Source: Oceanospirillum sp048268485 (GTDB lineage: Bacteria > Pseudomonadota > Gammaproteobacteria > Pseudomonadales > Halomonadaceae). From it: 64,000 bases of DNA. This document shows positions 16,998 to 25,315 of this stretch, piece by piece. Positions within the stretch are counted from its first letter, which is position 1; every line of letters starts with the position of its first letter. Below the pieces are notes generated by a model. It searched no databases. It was not told the DNA's origin and saw nothing but the letters and a program-made list of their open reading frames with translations. The DNA is taken from positions 1-64,000 of the forward strand of contig JBLWVL010000016.1 of assembly GCA_048268485.1 (NCBI GenBank), in the 5' to 3' direction. Position numbers and translations under genes: made by a program.

Positions 16998-17642
16998 ATG
17001 GTTAAACTGCTGATTGTTGATGATCACCATCTTGTTCGTGCGGCGGTTTCCAAAATGCTGGCTGATGAAGAGTGGATTGAAATAGCCGGAGAGGCGGGTA
17101 GTGGCGAAGATGCTGTGACAATGGCCCGGGACTTACTGCCGGATGTGGTTCTTATGGATATTAAGATGCAAGGTATCGGAGGGCTGGAAGCCACCCGAAA
17201 GATCGTGCGAATGCTCCCGGACTGTAAAGTTATTGCTCTGTCTGCCTTGGTTGAAGAAACATTTGCAACCCGTGCATTGGAGGTTGGTGCTTCCGGGTAT
17301 CTGTCAAAAGGTGCTGATCCTGTTGAAATGATCAATGCGATACGCCAGGTACACCATGGTCAGCGATACCTGAGTTCTGAAATTGCCCAGAAGGTTGCTT
17401 TGGGGAGAATGACCCCCGGCAATGAGAATCCATTCGATAACCTGTCCGACCGTGAGCTGCAAATCGCCTTAATGGTGGTTAATTGTCAGAAAGTTTGTGA
17501 TATTTCAGATAAGCTTTTTTTGAGCCCCAAAACAGTTAACACATACCGCTATCGTATTTTTGACAAATTGCAGGTCTCCAGTGATGTAGAGCTGACGCAT
17601 CTTGCTATCCGCCATAAGATGATTGATACGGAATCTCTTTGA
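16998..17642 (+). CDS. gacA: GacA/UvrY LuxR-type response regulator
   Basis: 214 aa from the ATG at 16998 (AGG five bases before); a GTG six bases earlier overlaps the ribosome site. The receiver domain has the acidic pair 'VDDHH', acceptor D54 and 'LSALVEETFATRALEVGASGYLSKG'. The C-terminal NarL-type helix-turn-helix is 'KLFLSPKTVNTYRYRIFDKL'. GacA is activated by GacS/BarA and turns on small RNAs that titrate RsmA/CsrA. Its position directly before uvrC and pgsA is the conserved gammaproteobacterial arrangement, which makes the assignment firm. Confidence 0.96.
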   Translation: MVKLLIVDDHHLVRAAVSKMLADEEWIEIAGEAGSGEDAVTMARDLLPDVVLMDIKMQGIGGLEATRKIVRMLPDCKVIALSALVEETFATRALEVGASGYLSKGADPVEMINAIRQVHHGQRYLSSEIAQKVALGRMTPGNENPFDNLSDRELQIALMVVNCQKVCDISDKLFLSPKTVNTYRYRIFDKLQVSSDVELTHLAIRHKMIDTESL

Positions 17643-17646
17643 TAAA

Positions 17647-19470
17647 ATGCCTGAGTTTGATGCGAAAGCGTTTCTTAAGACTTTGTCCAGCCACCCAGGC
17701 GTTTATCGTATGTATGACAGTGCTGACGCACTGCTATATGTTGGTAAAGCTAAGAACCTGAAGAATAGAGTCAGTAGCTACTTCCGCTCAACGGGCTTGA
17801 GTTTAAAAACTAAAGCGCTGGTTGAGCAGATTGCCCGTATTGAGTTTACTGTTACCAGTAGTGAGACTGAAGCCTTGCTGCTGGAGCAAACTCAGATTAA
17901 ACGGCATCGCCCACCCTTTAATATCCTTATGAGGGATGATAAATCCTACCCCTATATCTTCCTGAGTGCTGGTGATTATCCTCAAATAGAGTACAGCCGA
18001 GGAAAAAAGCGTAAGTCTGGGCAGTATTTTGGGCCTTATCCTAATGCAAGTGCCGTTAAAGAAACCCTGAACCTTCTGCAAAAAGTTTTTCGGTTGCGCC
18101 AGTGTGATGACAATTTCTTCAGTCATCGGAGTCGGCCATGTCTTCAGCATCAGATTGAGCGCTGTAGTGCACCCTGTGTAGAGCTGATCAGTAAACAGGT
18201 ATACCAGGATGATGTTGAGCGGGCTGTATTGTTTCTTAAAGGGCGTAGTGTAGAGCTTTTGGCCGAACTTCAGCAGAAAATGGATCAGGCGGCGGAGAAA
18301 CTTGATTTTGAGCTGGCGGCTCGTTTTCGGGATCAGCTTATCCAGCTCAGAAAGGTTCAGGAGCAGCAGTATGTTTACGGGGAGCAGGGCGATGCAGATC
18401 TTTTTGCTCTGGTTTCTCGTCCTGGCGGTTTTGCTATTTCAGTGCTGTTTGTCCGTGCCGGGCGTGTGCTGGGTTCCCGGCATTATTTCCCATCTGACCT
18501 TTTATCTGATAATGAAGCCGATACACTTCAAAGCTTTATTAATCAGTTTTATCTGGGTAGTGCTACCCGTGAAGTTCCCGCGGAAGTTATTACCAATTTG
18601 ACACTGGTAGAGCCTGAGACCCTTGCGGAAGCTCTGAAGGAACTTTATGGCAAAAAGGTAGTATTGAACTCACAGGTTCGGTCGCATCGCTTGCGCTGGT
18701 TGCAGATGGCGATTACCAATGCTGAGCAATCTCTGATCAGCCACCTGGCCAGGAAAGGAACAATGGACAGCCGGTTTAAGGCGCTTCAGGAAGCCCTGGG
18801 GCTGGAAGAGCGCCCGGCGCGATTGGAATGTTTTGATATTAGCCATAGCTCAGGCGAGGCAACCGTTGCCTCCTGTGTTGTATTAGGCCCGGATGGCCCC
18901 ATAAAAAGTGAGTACCGTAAATTCAATATAGAAGGAATTACAGCCGGAGATGACTATGCCGCTATGCGACAGGCGTTAATTCGCCGTTATAAGCGACTGG
19001 CATCGGGAGAGGGAAAAAAGCCTGATATTTTGGTGCTCGATGGTGGTAAAGGTCAGTTGAAACAGGCGAGAGCGGTATTTAATGAACTTGCTATAGCCGA
19101 TGTTATTTTGTTGGCCGTGTCAAAAGGTACGACCCGTAAGCAAGGATTTGAGACGCTTTATCTTGAAACTAATGATCAGATTATCGATCTGGATTCAGAT
19201 TCTAAAGCACTCCATGTGATTGAACAGGTAAGGGATGAGGCGCACCGATTCGCCATTGTGAGTCATCGCCAAAGACGGGATAATACCCGCCGTACGTCCC
19301 GATTTGAGTCGATTCCAGGGATTGGACCGAAAAGACGACAAGCAATTTTACGACATTTTGGCGGTCAGAAAGAAGCGCTGGATGCGAGTATTCAGGAGCT
19401 TGCTAAGGTTCCGGGTATCAGTGCAGCGTTGGCCGAGCAGATCTATTTTCCCTTACACCCCGAACAGTAG
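17647..19470 (+). CDS. uvrC: UvrABC excinuclease subunit C
   Basis: 607 aa from the ATG at 17647; an upstream TTG (17623) overlaps the gacA end and adds eight residues not typical of the family. The N-terminal GIY-YIG nuclease ('GVYRMYDSADALLYVGKAK') makes the 3' incision. A central UVR motif ('AAEKLDFELAARFRDQL') binds UvrB. The RNase H-like domain with 'CFDISHSSGE' and 'LVLDGGKGQL' makes the 5' cut. The C-terminal tandem helix-hairpin-helix ('IPGIGPKRRQAILRHFGG') binds DNA. Four bases separate it from the gacA stop, so the two are cotranscribed. Confidence 0.97.
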   Translation: MPEFDAKAFLKTLSSHPGVYRMYDSADALLYVGKAKNLKNRVSSYFRSTGLSLKTKALVEQIARIEFTVTSSETEALLLEQTQIKRHRPPFNILMRDDKSYPYIFLSAGDYPQIEYSRGKKRKSGQYFGPYPNASAVKETLNLLQKVFRLRQCDDNFFSHRSRPCLQHQIERCSAPCVELISKQVYQDDVERAVLFLKGRSVELLAELQQKMDQAAEKLDFELAARFRDQLIQLRKVQEQQYVYGEQGDADLFALVSRPGGFAISVLFVRAGRVLGSRHYFPSDLLSDNEADTLQSFINQFYLGSATREVPAEVITNLTLVEPETLAEALKELYGKKVVLNSQVRSHRLRWLQMAITNAEQSLISHLARKGTMDSRFKALQEALGLEERPARLECFDISHSSGEATVASCVVLGPDGPIKSEYRKFNIEGITAGDDYAAMRQALIRRYKRLASGEGKKPDILVLDGGKGQLKQARAVFNELAIADVILLAVSKGTTRKQGFETLYLETNDQIIDLDSDSKALHVIEQVRDEAHRFAIVSHRQRRDNTRRTSRFESIPGIGPKRRQAILRHFGGQKEALDASIQELAKVPGISAALAEQIYFPLHPEQ

Positions 19471-19478
19471 TAGGCCCG

Positions 19479-20027
19479 ATGAAGTTACCCAATATTTTAA
19501 CTGCATTACGTATTGCTTTTATTCCTTTGATTGTCGCTGTGTTCTATCTGCCCCTGGAGAACAATCTCTATATAGCTGCCGGCATTTTCGCACTGGCGGC
19601 CTGGACTGACTGGCTGGATGGTTTCCTGGCCCGGCGTCTTAATCAGTCTACACCATTCGGCGCTTTTCTCGATCCTGTTGCTGATAAGCTCATGGTTTCA
19701 GTGTCGTTAGGTCTATTAATTGATGCTTACGCAAGTATCTGGATGACCATTCCGGCACTGATTATTATTGGTCGTGAAATTGTAATCTCGGCACTGAGGG
19801 AGTGGATGGCAGAGCTAGGAAAGCGAGCCAGTATTGCCGTTTCTATGATTGGAAAAGCGAAAACATCACTCCAGATGTTGTCGATCTTTGTCTTGCTAAG
19901 TCAGTCCCCCGGTAGTGATATTGCAATAATTGGCATGATTTTATTATATGGCGCTGTTGTGCTGACTATCTGGTCGATGATGCAATATCTTAAAGCTGCA
20001 TGGCCAGACCTGAAGTCCGGTATGTAG
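19479..20027 (+). CDS. pgsA: CDP-diacylglycerol-glycerol-3-phosphate 3-phosphatidyltransferase
   Basis: 182 aa with four to five membrane helices. The CDP-alcohol phosphotransferase motif D-G-x2-A-R-x8-G-x3-D-x3-D is complete at residues 47-69 (D47, G48, A51, R52, G61, D65, D69). It makes phosphatidylglycerophosphate, the first committed step to phosphatidylglycerol and cardiolipin, in the inner membrane. It begins eight bases after uvrC, so it is the third gene of the gacA-uvrC-pgsA operon. Confidence 0.97.
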   Translation: MKLPNILTALRIAFIPLIVAVFYLPLENNLYIAAGIFALAAWTDWLDGFLARRLNQSTPFGAFLDPVADKLMVSVSLGLLIDAYASIWMTIPALIIIGREIVISALREWMAELGKRASIAVSMIGKAKTSLQMLSIFVLLSQSPGSDIAIIGMILLYGAVVLTIWSMMQYLKAAWPDLKSGM

Positions 20028-20098
20028 CAGTTTGTGGCGCTGCATTGAGTGAAATTCCGGATAATTGTAATAAAAACAAAAAGTTGTGAAAAAAATAG

Positions 20099-20126
20099 TT
20101 GACGCTTAGGAAAGACAGTATATAAT
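20099..20126 (+). promoter_or_regulatory. Sigma-70 promoter of the tRNA cluster
   Basis: TTGACG (20099-20104), 16 bases, then TATAAT (20121-20126): a near-consensus -35 and a perfect -10. The predicted start, about 20133, is 8 bases before the first tRNA. An A-rich stretch just upstream (20070-20098) could act as an UP element. Confidence 0.88.
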
Positions 20127-20140
20127 ACGTCCCAAGTTCA

Positions 20141-20216
20141 GCGGGAATAGCTCAGTTGGTAGAGCACAACCTTGCCAAGGTTGGGGTCGCGAGTTCGAAT
20201 CTCGTTTCCCGCTCCA
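20141..20216 (+). tRNA. tRNA-Gly (anticodon GCC)
   Basis: 76 bases ending in an encoded CCA. The acceptor stem GCGGGAA/TTCCCGC is complete, the T loop GTTCGAATC is canonical, and the anticodon GCC is at 20174-20176. It is the first of three tRNAs behind one promoter, in the conserved position after pgsA. Confidence 0.98.
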
Positions 20217-20229
20217 CTTTTTTTGAGAT

Positions 20230-20303
20230 GGCCGAGTGGCAGAGTGGTCATGCAGCGGACTGCAACTCCGTGTACGCCGGTTCGATTCCGACCTCGGCCT
20301 CCA
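20230..20303 (+). tRNA. tRNA-Cys (anticodon GCA)
   Basis: 74 bases with encoded CCA. Acceptor stem GGCCGAG/CTCGGCC, discriminator U (the tRNA-Cys identity base) and anticodon GCA at 20262-20264. It lies 13 bases after tRNA-Gly. Confidence 0.98.
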
Positions 20304-20335
20304 TCTCAAGCTGTTAATTTTTACAGCGCCAGTTA

Positions 20336-20422
20336 GCCCGGATGGCGAAATTGGTAGACGCAAGGGACTTAAAATCCCTCGGTGGTAACACCGTGCCGGT
20401 TCGATTCCGGCTCCGGGCACCA
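20336..20422 (+). tRNA. tRNA-Leu (anticodon TAA)
   Basis: 87 bases with a long variable arm (class II) and encoded CCA. Acceptor stem GCCCGGA/TCCGGGC, discriminator A, anticodon TAA at 20370-20372. Last gene of the Gly-Cys-Leu cluster. Confidence 0.98.
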
Positions 20423-20781
20423 TTCGACTGTATCCAGCCATCCATAACAGTCTCATTTCAAAGAAATACCTTATCAAATCAGCCCGTTAGGCCCTTTTTT
20501 CTCTCTCTCTTTATATTCCTGCTATCCCTGTTTTTTTCAAGCCTTTAGACATACATATTAAGATACGCTGTTTCAGTGTGATAGGCTTATAGCATTGCTA
20601 TAAAAGTCATATTTCTGCTGTGACACAGTTTAATATGAGTATGTGTGAGCAGGCGTAATGATGCAACAGACAGTAGGCCGAGTATTAGAGGCGGCGGTAT
20701 ATTTCTGATACCGCGCCTCTAATGGTTTATCCGGATCGACGGAAAAGAGCTTGTATCTCTTTTTTATAAATAAGCCTGTTG
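20423..20781. other. 359-base non-coding region between tRNA-Leu and the KAS III gene
   Basis: No credible gene. It holds a pyrimidine-rich tract (about 20492-20540), which may end tRNA transcription although no clear stem precedes it; a small perfect 7-3-7 dyad at 20587-20603; and a large hairpin at 20684-20723, listed separately. Confidence 0.6.
20684..20723. repeat. Long hairpin 3' of the KAS III gene
   Basis: Arms 20684-20700 and 20708-20723 pair over 16 positions with a single bulged base and a seven-base loop. It lies ~60 bases past the stop of the minus-strand KAS III gene. No U-run follows on either strand, so it may be an mRNA 3'-end stabiliser rather than a standard terminator. Confidence 0.6.
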
Positions 20782-21906
20782 TCAGATTTTCTCAATGACC
20801 AGGCTGCCAATAGAGTAACCGGCACCAAAGGAGCAGATCACGCCTTTATCGCCTTTTACCAGGTCTTTATGGCTTTTGTTAAATGCGATCAGGGAGCCTG
20901 CTGATGCTGTGTTGGCGTATTCATCAAGCACTATAGGAGCCTCATCCTCAGATGGCTCTCGCCCCAGCAGCTTTTTGCCGATTAGGGTGTTCATGTTAAT
21001 GTTGGCCTGATGCAGCCACCAGCGACGAATATCATTGTTGGTATTGCCGGTTGCAGCCACGTGGTCGGTGATATGCTGAGCCGCCATTGGACAAACTTCT
21101 TTAAAGACTTTACGGCCGTTCTGGTGGAATAGCTTATCAGCAGAGTAGGGGTCAGTATCAGTAACCCTTGATAGATAACCGAAATTCGAGCGGATATTGT
21201 TGGAGTAACTGGTTTGCGCTTTCACCCCCAGTATGCGGTAAGCGTGCTCGGAGTTGCAGCTGCTTTCCTGTTCCAGGATGGTAGCGGTTGCCACATCTCC
21301 AAAGATAAAGTGACTGTCGCGGTCCATGTAATTAACCTGAGGTGATGTAAGCTCGGGATTAATCACCAGAACAGACCTGGCTGTCCCTGCGGCAACCATC
21401 TCATAGGCCCGATGTAAGGCAAATGTGGCCGCAGAGCAGGCGACCAGCATATCGAAGCCAAACCCTTCAATACCCAGAGCATGCTGAACCTCGATAGCAA
21501 TAGCGGGATAAGAGCGTTGAGTGTAGGCGCAGGATACAATAACGGCGTCGATCTGATCCGGTGTTTTATTCGCTTCCTGCAGTGCTATTTTTGCGGCATT
21601 AATCGCCATCTCAGCCTGATGGGAGAGCGCATCATCATCCCGTTCTTCCAGCACCGGGCGCATTCGTTCAGGATCAAGAATGCCTTCTTTGACAAAAGCA
21701 TAACGGGATTTTATGCCTGATGCTTTCTCAATAAACTCAGCACTGGAAAAGGGTTTTTCGACCCGCTCACCGGCTTCGATTTCTGTAGCATATTGTTTGT
21801 TATACAACGCAGCGTATGCGTTGTAGCTTTCCACCAGTTCTTCGTTGCTGATACTGTTTTCAGGGTTCCAAAGACCCGCACCGCTGATCACAACGTTATT
21901 TTGCAT
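20782..21906 (-). CDS. Beta-ketoacyl-ACP synthase III-like protein
   Basis: 374 aa from the ATG at 21906 (GAG eight bases upstream); a GTG at 21918 is the alternative. The thiolase-fold triad is complete: C157 in 'VACSAATFAL', H299 in 'WWLHQANINMN' and N332 in 'YANTASAG'. At ~374 aa it is longer than housekeeping FabH (~320) and resembles the group containing P. aeruginosa PA3286, reported to condense acyl-CoA from beta-oxidation with malonyl-ACP. It is not next to other fab genes, which fits that accessory role. The upstream region holds an imperfect dyad (CAACAGC at 21934, GCTGTTG at 21964). Confidence 0.88.
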   Translation of the reverse strand: MQNNVVISGAGLWNPENSISNEELVESYNAYAALYNKQYATEIEAGERVEKPFSSAEFIEKASGIKSRYAFVKEGILDPERMRPVLEERDDDALSHQAEMAINAAKIALQEANKTPDQIDAVIVSCAYTQRSYPAIAIEVQHALGIEGFGFDMLVACSAATFALHRAYEMVAAGTARSVLVINPELTSPQVNYMDRDSHFIFGDVATATILEQESSCNSEHAYRILGVKAQTSYSNNIRSNFGYLSRVTDTDPYSADKLFHQNGRKVFKEVCPMAAQHITDHVAATGNTNNDIRRWWLHQANINMNTLIGKKLLGREPSEDEAPIVLDEYANTASAGSLIAFNKSHKDLVKGDKGVICSFGAGYSIGSLVIEKI

Positions 21907-22130
21907 GTTGGTTCTCACTTTAATCTGTCAGCTCAACAGCTTATATGAACTCTGAATATGGCTGCTGTTGTTATTTGATGGAAGTTGCCCGATTTCTGAA
22001 TGGCAAGTGCTGGTAATATGCCGTCATTGATCCGGTACAAAAACGTCTTGTTTCAAACGTATGTATTAATTTATTTTGCCTTAAACTGGCTAATAGGTCT
22101 ATGTTTACGGTTAAAACCGCTAAAAAATAA

Positions 22131-22152
22131 CCCCGCAATACTTCTTGCGAGG
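22131..22152 (-). terminator. Intrinsic terminator of the mrp operon
   Basis: Stem of 22131-22138 and 22145-22152 (8 bp with one mismatch, six-base loop). On the minus strand it is followed by TTATTTTTTA. It lies 37 bases beyond the mrpG stop. A T-run also follows on the plus strand, so it could work both ways. Confidence 0.75.
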
Positions 22153-22188
22153 CTATCTGTTTTTATGGAATTTTTGCCTGTAGACGCG

Positions 22189-22581
22189 CTAAGGAAGTTT
22201 GCCATCCTTGGTGCTATGATGGTCATCCGGTGGTGCCTGCCGGCTGGCAGGGTCAATTAGTTCTTGTCCTTTGGTCCGTTTCCAGGGTGACAGATCGTGA
22301 TGCATTGCTGTTTTAGCGATCATATTGGCTGAAACAGGAGCTGTAATGAGTAGAAATAGTGTAATAAGCCACTCATGAACGGAGACAGAGCCTTGAGTGA
22401 TGCTGGATACAACTGATGAGGACAGCAGAAGACCAGCCATCCCCAGAGTTGTTGCCTTCGTTGGCCCATGTAGCCGTGTGTACAGGTCAGGAAGCCGCAC
22501 CAGTCCTATGGAGCCGATCAGTAGAAAAACTCCACCAATTATCAGGACCAGAGCGATCAGCCCTTCAAGCCAGGTTGCCAT
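22189..22581 (-). CDS. mrpG: Na+(K+)/H+ antiporter subunit MrpG/PhaG
   Basis: 130 aa with three membrane helices. The conserved 'IGLVRLPDLYTRLHGPTKATTLG' segment (R-L-P-D-x-Y-x-R-x-H) identifies MrpG/MnhG/PhaG. A hydrophilic C-terminal tail of ~35 residues is longer than in many homologues. It is the last gene of the mrp operon, 71 bases after mrpF, with AGGTG before the ATG. The complex exchanges monovalent cations for protons in the inner membrane, useful for salt and alkali tolerance. Confidence 0.95.
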   Translation of the reverse strand: MATWLEGLIALVLIIGGVFLLIGSIGLVRLPDLYTRLHGPTKATTLGMAGLLLSSSVVSSITQGSVSVHEWLITLFLLITAPVSANMIAKTAMHHDLSPWKRTKGQELIDPASRQAPPDDHHSTKDGKLP

Positions 22582-22652
22582 ATTTTCACCTATTGTGCAG
22601 TTTAAGGGCGCACCTTGGTACGCCTGATGTTACTCATAATGTTATGGGAGGT

Positions 22653-22922
22653 TTATTCAATCAGATCGCCGCGGAGCAGGTACTTACATAGTGCAGAGGT
22701 ACTGACAAAACCTAGCATGGCGATCAGAAGTGCTGCTTCAAAGTAGAGCCCGGTTCCCATATGAATACCATACAGAATAATCAGCGCGATGCTGTTGATA
22801 TACATGGTATCCAAAGCCAGTATACGGTCCTGCAGGTTTGGGCCCTGAATCAGTCGCCATAAATTAAGGAACAGGGCGATACAGATCAGGACAGCGACAA
22901 TAATAATGGCCCACTTTAGCAT
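22653..22922 (-). CDS. mrpF: Na+(K+)/H+ antiporter subunit MrpF/PhaF
   Basis: 89 aa with three membrane helices. 'RLIQGPNLQDRILALDTMYINSIALIILYG' (read as the G-P-x-x-x-D-R-x-x-A-x-D family motif) identifies MrpF. The ATG follows GGAG and overlaps the end of mrpE by seven bases, so the two are translationally coupled. It is a small membrane subunit of the antiporter module with MrpE and MrpG. Confidence 0.95.
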   Translation of the reverse strand: MLKWAIIIVAVLICIALFLNLWRLIQGPNLQDRILALDTMYINSIALIILYGIHMGTGLYFEAALLIAMLGFVSTSALCKYLLRGDLIE

Positions 22923-23419
22923 CCCAGAATCTCCTTCAGCGGTATCTCATAACGTTGCTTTACCTGTGCAATCAGCTCATCGGCGTTGTCCAGGTGCAGA
23001 GCGTGCACATAGAGCCATTTGCGGTCTTCAGATATCTCAGCACTCACGGTGCCGGGAGTTAGTGAGATAGTACTGGCAAGCAAGGTAACGCCGAGATCTG
23101 AGGTAATATCCAAAGGTATAGCAACAAAGCCTGGCTGTAGTTTTTTCAAAGGACCAAGAACCATTAGTGCAACTTCAATGTTGGCAGTAATGATATCTTT
23201 CATCACCATAAAAAAATAACGGACCGTCAGCCAGGGTCTTTTTATTGTTGGATGGCCGTGCTTCAGAATAGAAACCAACTTGGGGATCGACCAGGCAAAA
23301 AAAAGTGCCAGAAGAATATGACCAAAGGCCATTGTATTGTTCAGCAGTAACCAGACCACAAACAAAAGCAGGCTGTGAAACGGCATGGGCAGAAAACGGG
23401 ACTCTTTGACCGTAAACAT
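22916..23419 (-). CDS. mrpE: Na+(K+)/H+ antiporter subunit MrpE/PhaE
   Basis: 167 aa. Two or three N-terminal membrane helices are followed by the soluble C-terminal domain with 'LLASTISLTPGTVSAEI' and 'LYVHALHLDN', hallmarks of MrpE. The start codon overlaps the mrpD stop by one base (TAATG) behind a GGAGG site. MrpE is needed for assembly or full activity of the cation/proton exchanger. Confidence 0.95.
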   Translation of the reverse strand: MFTVKESRFLPMPFHSLLLFVVWLLLNNTMAFGHILLALFFAWSIPKLVSILKHGHPTIKRPWLTVRYFFMVMKDIITANIEVALMVLGPLKKLQPGFVAIPLDITSDLGVTLLASTISLTPGTVSAEISEDRKWLYVHALHLDNADELIAQVKQRYEIPLKEILGC

Positions 23420-24948
23420 TAGTGATTGCCTCCTGGAAGAGACGTGCTTTGTGTTGGTAACAGAGCATTGACCGACTGTGTCAGGTCGTGCAGTTGATGG
23501 GCGGCATCGGCTGTGAATTCGGTCACCGGGCCACCAAAAATTACCAGTAGAGGTGATGCCGCCAAAAGCAGGGTGATGCCGGCAATCTCAAGTGGGTGAA
23601 CTTTTTCTTCGCTTGAGGAGGCTGATGTCACACGCCAGAATAAGGTTGTTCCGGCGCGGGATATTGCAACCAGAATCATTAGGCTGCTGATCAGAACCAG
23701 GGGCCAGATCCAAATGATTTCTGCCGTAGATTCAGCTGCGCGCATAATCAGAACTTTACCAACAAAGCCTGACAGTGGCGGTAACCCGATAATCGCTAAT
23801 GCTGCGATAACAAAAGCAAAGCCCAGTAATCTTGGTTGGGCCATGGCCCGTGATTTTACAAAGCGATCTTCAGCCTTACCTCGCTGGCGTGAAATAAGGT
23901 CCGCAATCAGGAAGAGGGCACCTGTGACCAATGTGCTGTGTACTATGTAGTAGAGGGCTGCAGACGTTGCATGTTCCGTTTGTAGTGCGGCGGCAATCAG
24001 TAGGGTTCCGGCAGAGATGATTACAAGATTTGCTGTCATCACCCGCAGGGTTGGGCTGGCAAAAACGCCCAGTGTCCCGATTACCAGCGTGCCCATTGCC
24101 ATTGGCCACAGCCAGGGTAGGGCAATATTCGCCAGCAAATTAGCTTCTTCACCGAACACGACGGTATGAACGCGGAATATACTGTAGATTCCAACCTTGG
24201 TCATAATGGCAAAAAGAGTTGCAACAGGCGCGGATGCCGATGCATAGGTGCGAGGAAGCCAGAAATGCAGAGGCAGCAACGCGGCTTTCAGACCAAATAC
24301 CAGAAGCAATAACAAGCCTCCTGCTTTGGCTAAAATTGCTTCGGACTCATCCAGTGTCCGCACCTGTATCGCCATGTCAGCTATATTCAGAGTACCTAAC
24401 GTGCCGTATAGAATACCCAGGCCAAAAAGAAATAGGCTGGAGCCTATCAGGTTGAGGATCACATAATGAACCGCCGCCTGAGTTTTCTGTTTGCCGCCAC
24501 CGTGAACCAGTAGGGCGTATGAGGCAATCAGCAATACTTCAAAGAAGACGAATAGATTGAAAATGTCACCGGTCAGAAAAGCGCCATTAATCCCCATCAC
24601 CTGAAACATAAACAGTGAGTGGAAATACTGACCACTTTTATCGTGCCCGGCACATGAATAGAGTAGAGCTCCGGTACAGAGTAGCGTTGTTAATAGCACC
24701 AGCATGCTGGATAGGCGATCGGCTACCAGGACAATACCAAAAGGTGGTTGCCAGTCACCGAGCACATACATTTGAGTGCCTTCACCAGTGGCCGTGGCTA
24801 AAAGCATGGCGGCAAAGATGACCTGGAATGTGACGGAGATTAAAGCAAGGCTTCGCTGGCGATTCAGGGCATCTCTAAAGGGTGGCAACAGCAATATTGC
24901 ACCGGTAAATAGAGGGATCAGGATCGGTAAAATAGCCAGATGCTGCAT
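23419..24948 (-). CDS. mrpD: Na+(K+)/H+ antiporter subunit MrpD/PhaD
   Basis: 509 aa with about 14 membrane helices. It belongs to the NuoL/M/N family of proton-translocating subunits: 'MGINGAFLTGDIFNLFVFFEVLLIASY' carries the conserved Glu in helix 5, and 'FGLKAALLPLHFWLPRTYASA' the Lys-H-x-x-L-P segment of helix 7. Together with MrpA it forms the ion-translocating core. It overlaps mrpC by one base. Confidence 0.96.
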   Translation of the reverse strand: MQHLAILPILIPLFTGAILLLPPFRDALNRQRSLALISVTFQVIFAAMLLATATGEGTQMYVLGDWQPPFGIVLVADRLSSMLVLLTTLLCTGALLYSCAGHDKSGQYFHSLFMFQVMGINGAFLTGDIFNLFVFFEVLLIASYALLVHGGGKQKTQAAVHYVILNLIGSSLFLFGLGILYGTLGTLNIADMAIQVRTLDESEAILAKAGGLLLLLVFGLKAALLPLHFWLPRTYASASAPVATLFAIMTKVGIYSIFRVHTVVFGEEANLLANIALPWLWPMAMGTLVIGTLGVFASPTLRVMTANLVIISAGTLLIAAALQTEHATSAALYYIVHSTLVTGALFLIADLISRQRGKAEDRFVKSRAMAQPRLLGFAFVIAALAIIGLPPLSGFVGKVLIMRAAESTAEIIWIWPLVLISSLMILVAISRAGTTLFWRVTSASSSEEKVHPLEIAGITLLLAASPLLVIFGGPVTEFTADAAHQLHDLTQSVNALLPTQSTSLPGGNH

Positions 24949-25313
24949 TATTGACCCCCTGAACGGCGTGCAAGGCGAGGCTTGGGCGCTTCGGGTAGAC
25001 GACCATCCACATGGTCATTACCAAGGTCAGCTCGGGCACGCATAGCAAGAATTACAACAAAGGCTGTCATAGCAAAGCCAATAACAATAGCGGTCAGAAC
25101 CAGTGCCTGGGGCAGAGGGTCACTATGCTGTGCTGATTGCCCGAGAACGGCTGCTGAGTTTAACTTCAGGCGTCCACTGGCAAACAGGAACAGATTGACA
25201 CCATAGGAGAGCAATGTCAGGCCCACAACCACGGGGAATGTGCGCCCACGCAGAGCTAAGAAAATACCGCAGGCCGTCAGTAGGCCTACGCAGAAAGCAT
25301 ACAGTCCTTCCAT
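24948..25313 (-). CDS. mrpC: Na+(K+)/H+ antiporter subunit MrpC/PhaC
   Basis: 121 aa with three membrane helices, related to NuoK ('GLTLLSYGVNLFLFASGR' and 'DPLPQALVLTAIVIGFAMTAF'). The 'P-L-P-Q-A-L-V-L-T-A-I-V-I' stretch is diagnostic of MrpC/MnhC. It has a polar C-terminal tail. Only two bases separate it from the mrpA stop, and its stop overlaps the mrpD start. Confidence 0.96.
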   Translation of the reverse strand: MEGLYAFCVGLLTACGIFLALRGRTFPVVVGLTLLSYGVNLFLFASGRLKLNSAAVLGQSAQHSDPLPQALVLTAIVIGFAMTAFVVILAMRARADLGNDHVDGRLPEAPKPRLARRSGGQ

Positions 25314-25315
25314 TA

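Noticed and set aside
20106..20477. 123-residue minus-strand frame across the tRNA cluster
   Set aside because: It is antisense to three tRNAs and contains the well-known spurious 'GIEPAR'/'RDSNSRP' type peptides produced by tRNA complements.
22000..22260. 86-residue plus-strand frame between the KAS III gene and mrpG
   Set aside because: It runs through the mrp terminator and into the antisense of mrpG, and has no ribosome site.
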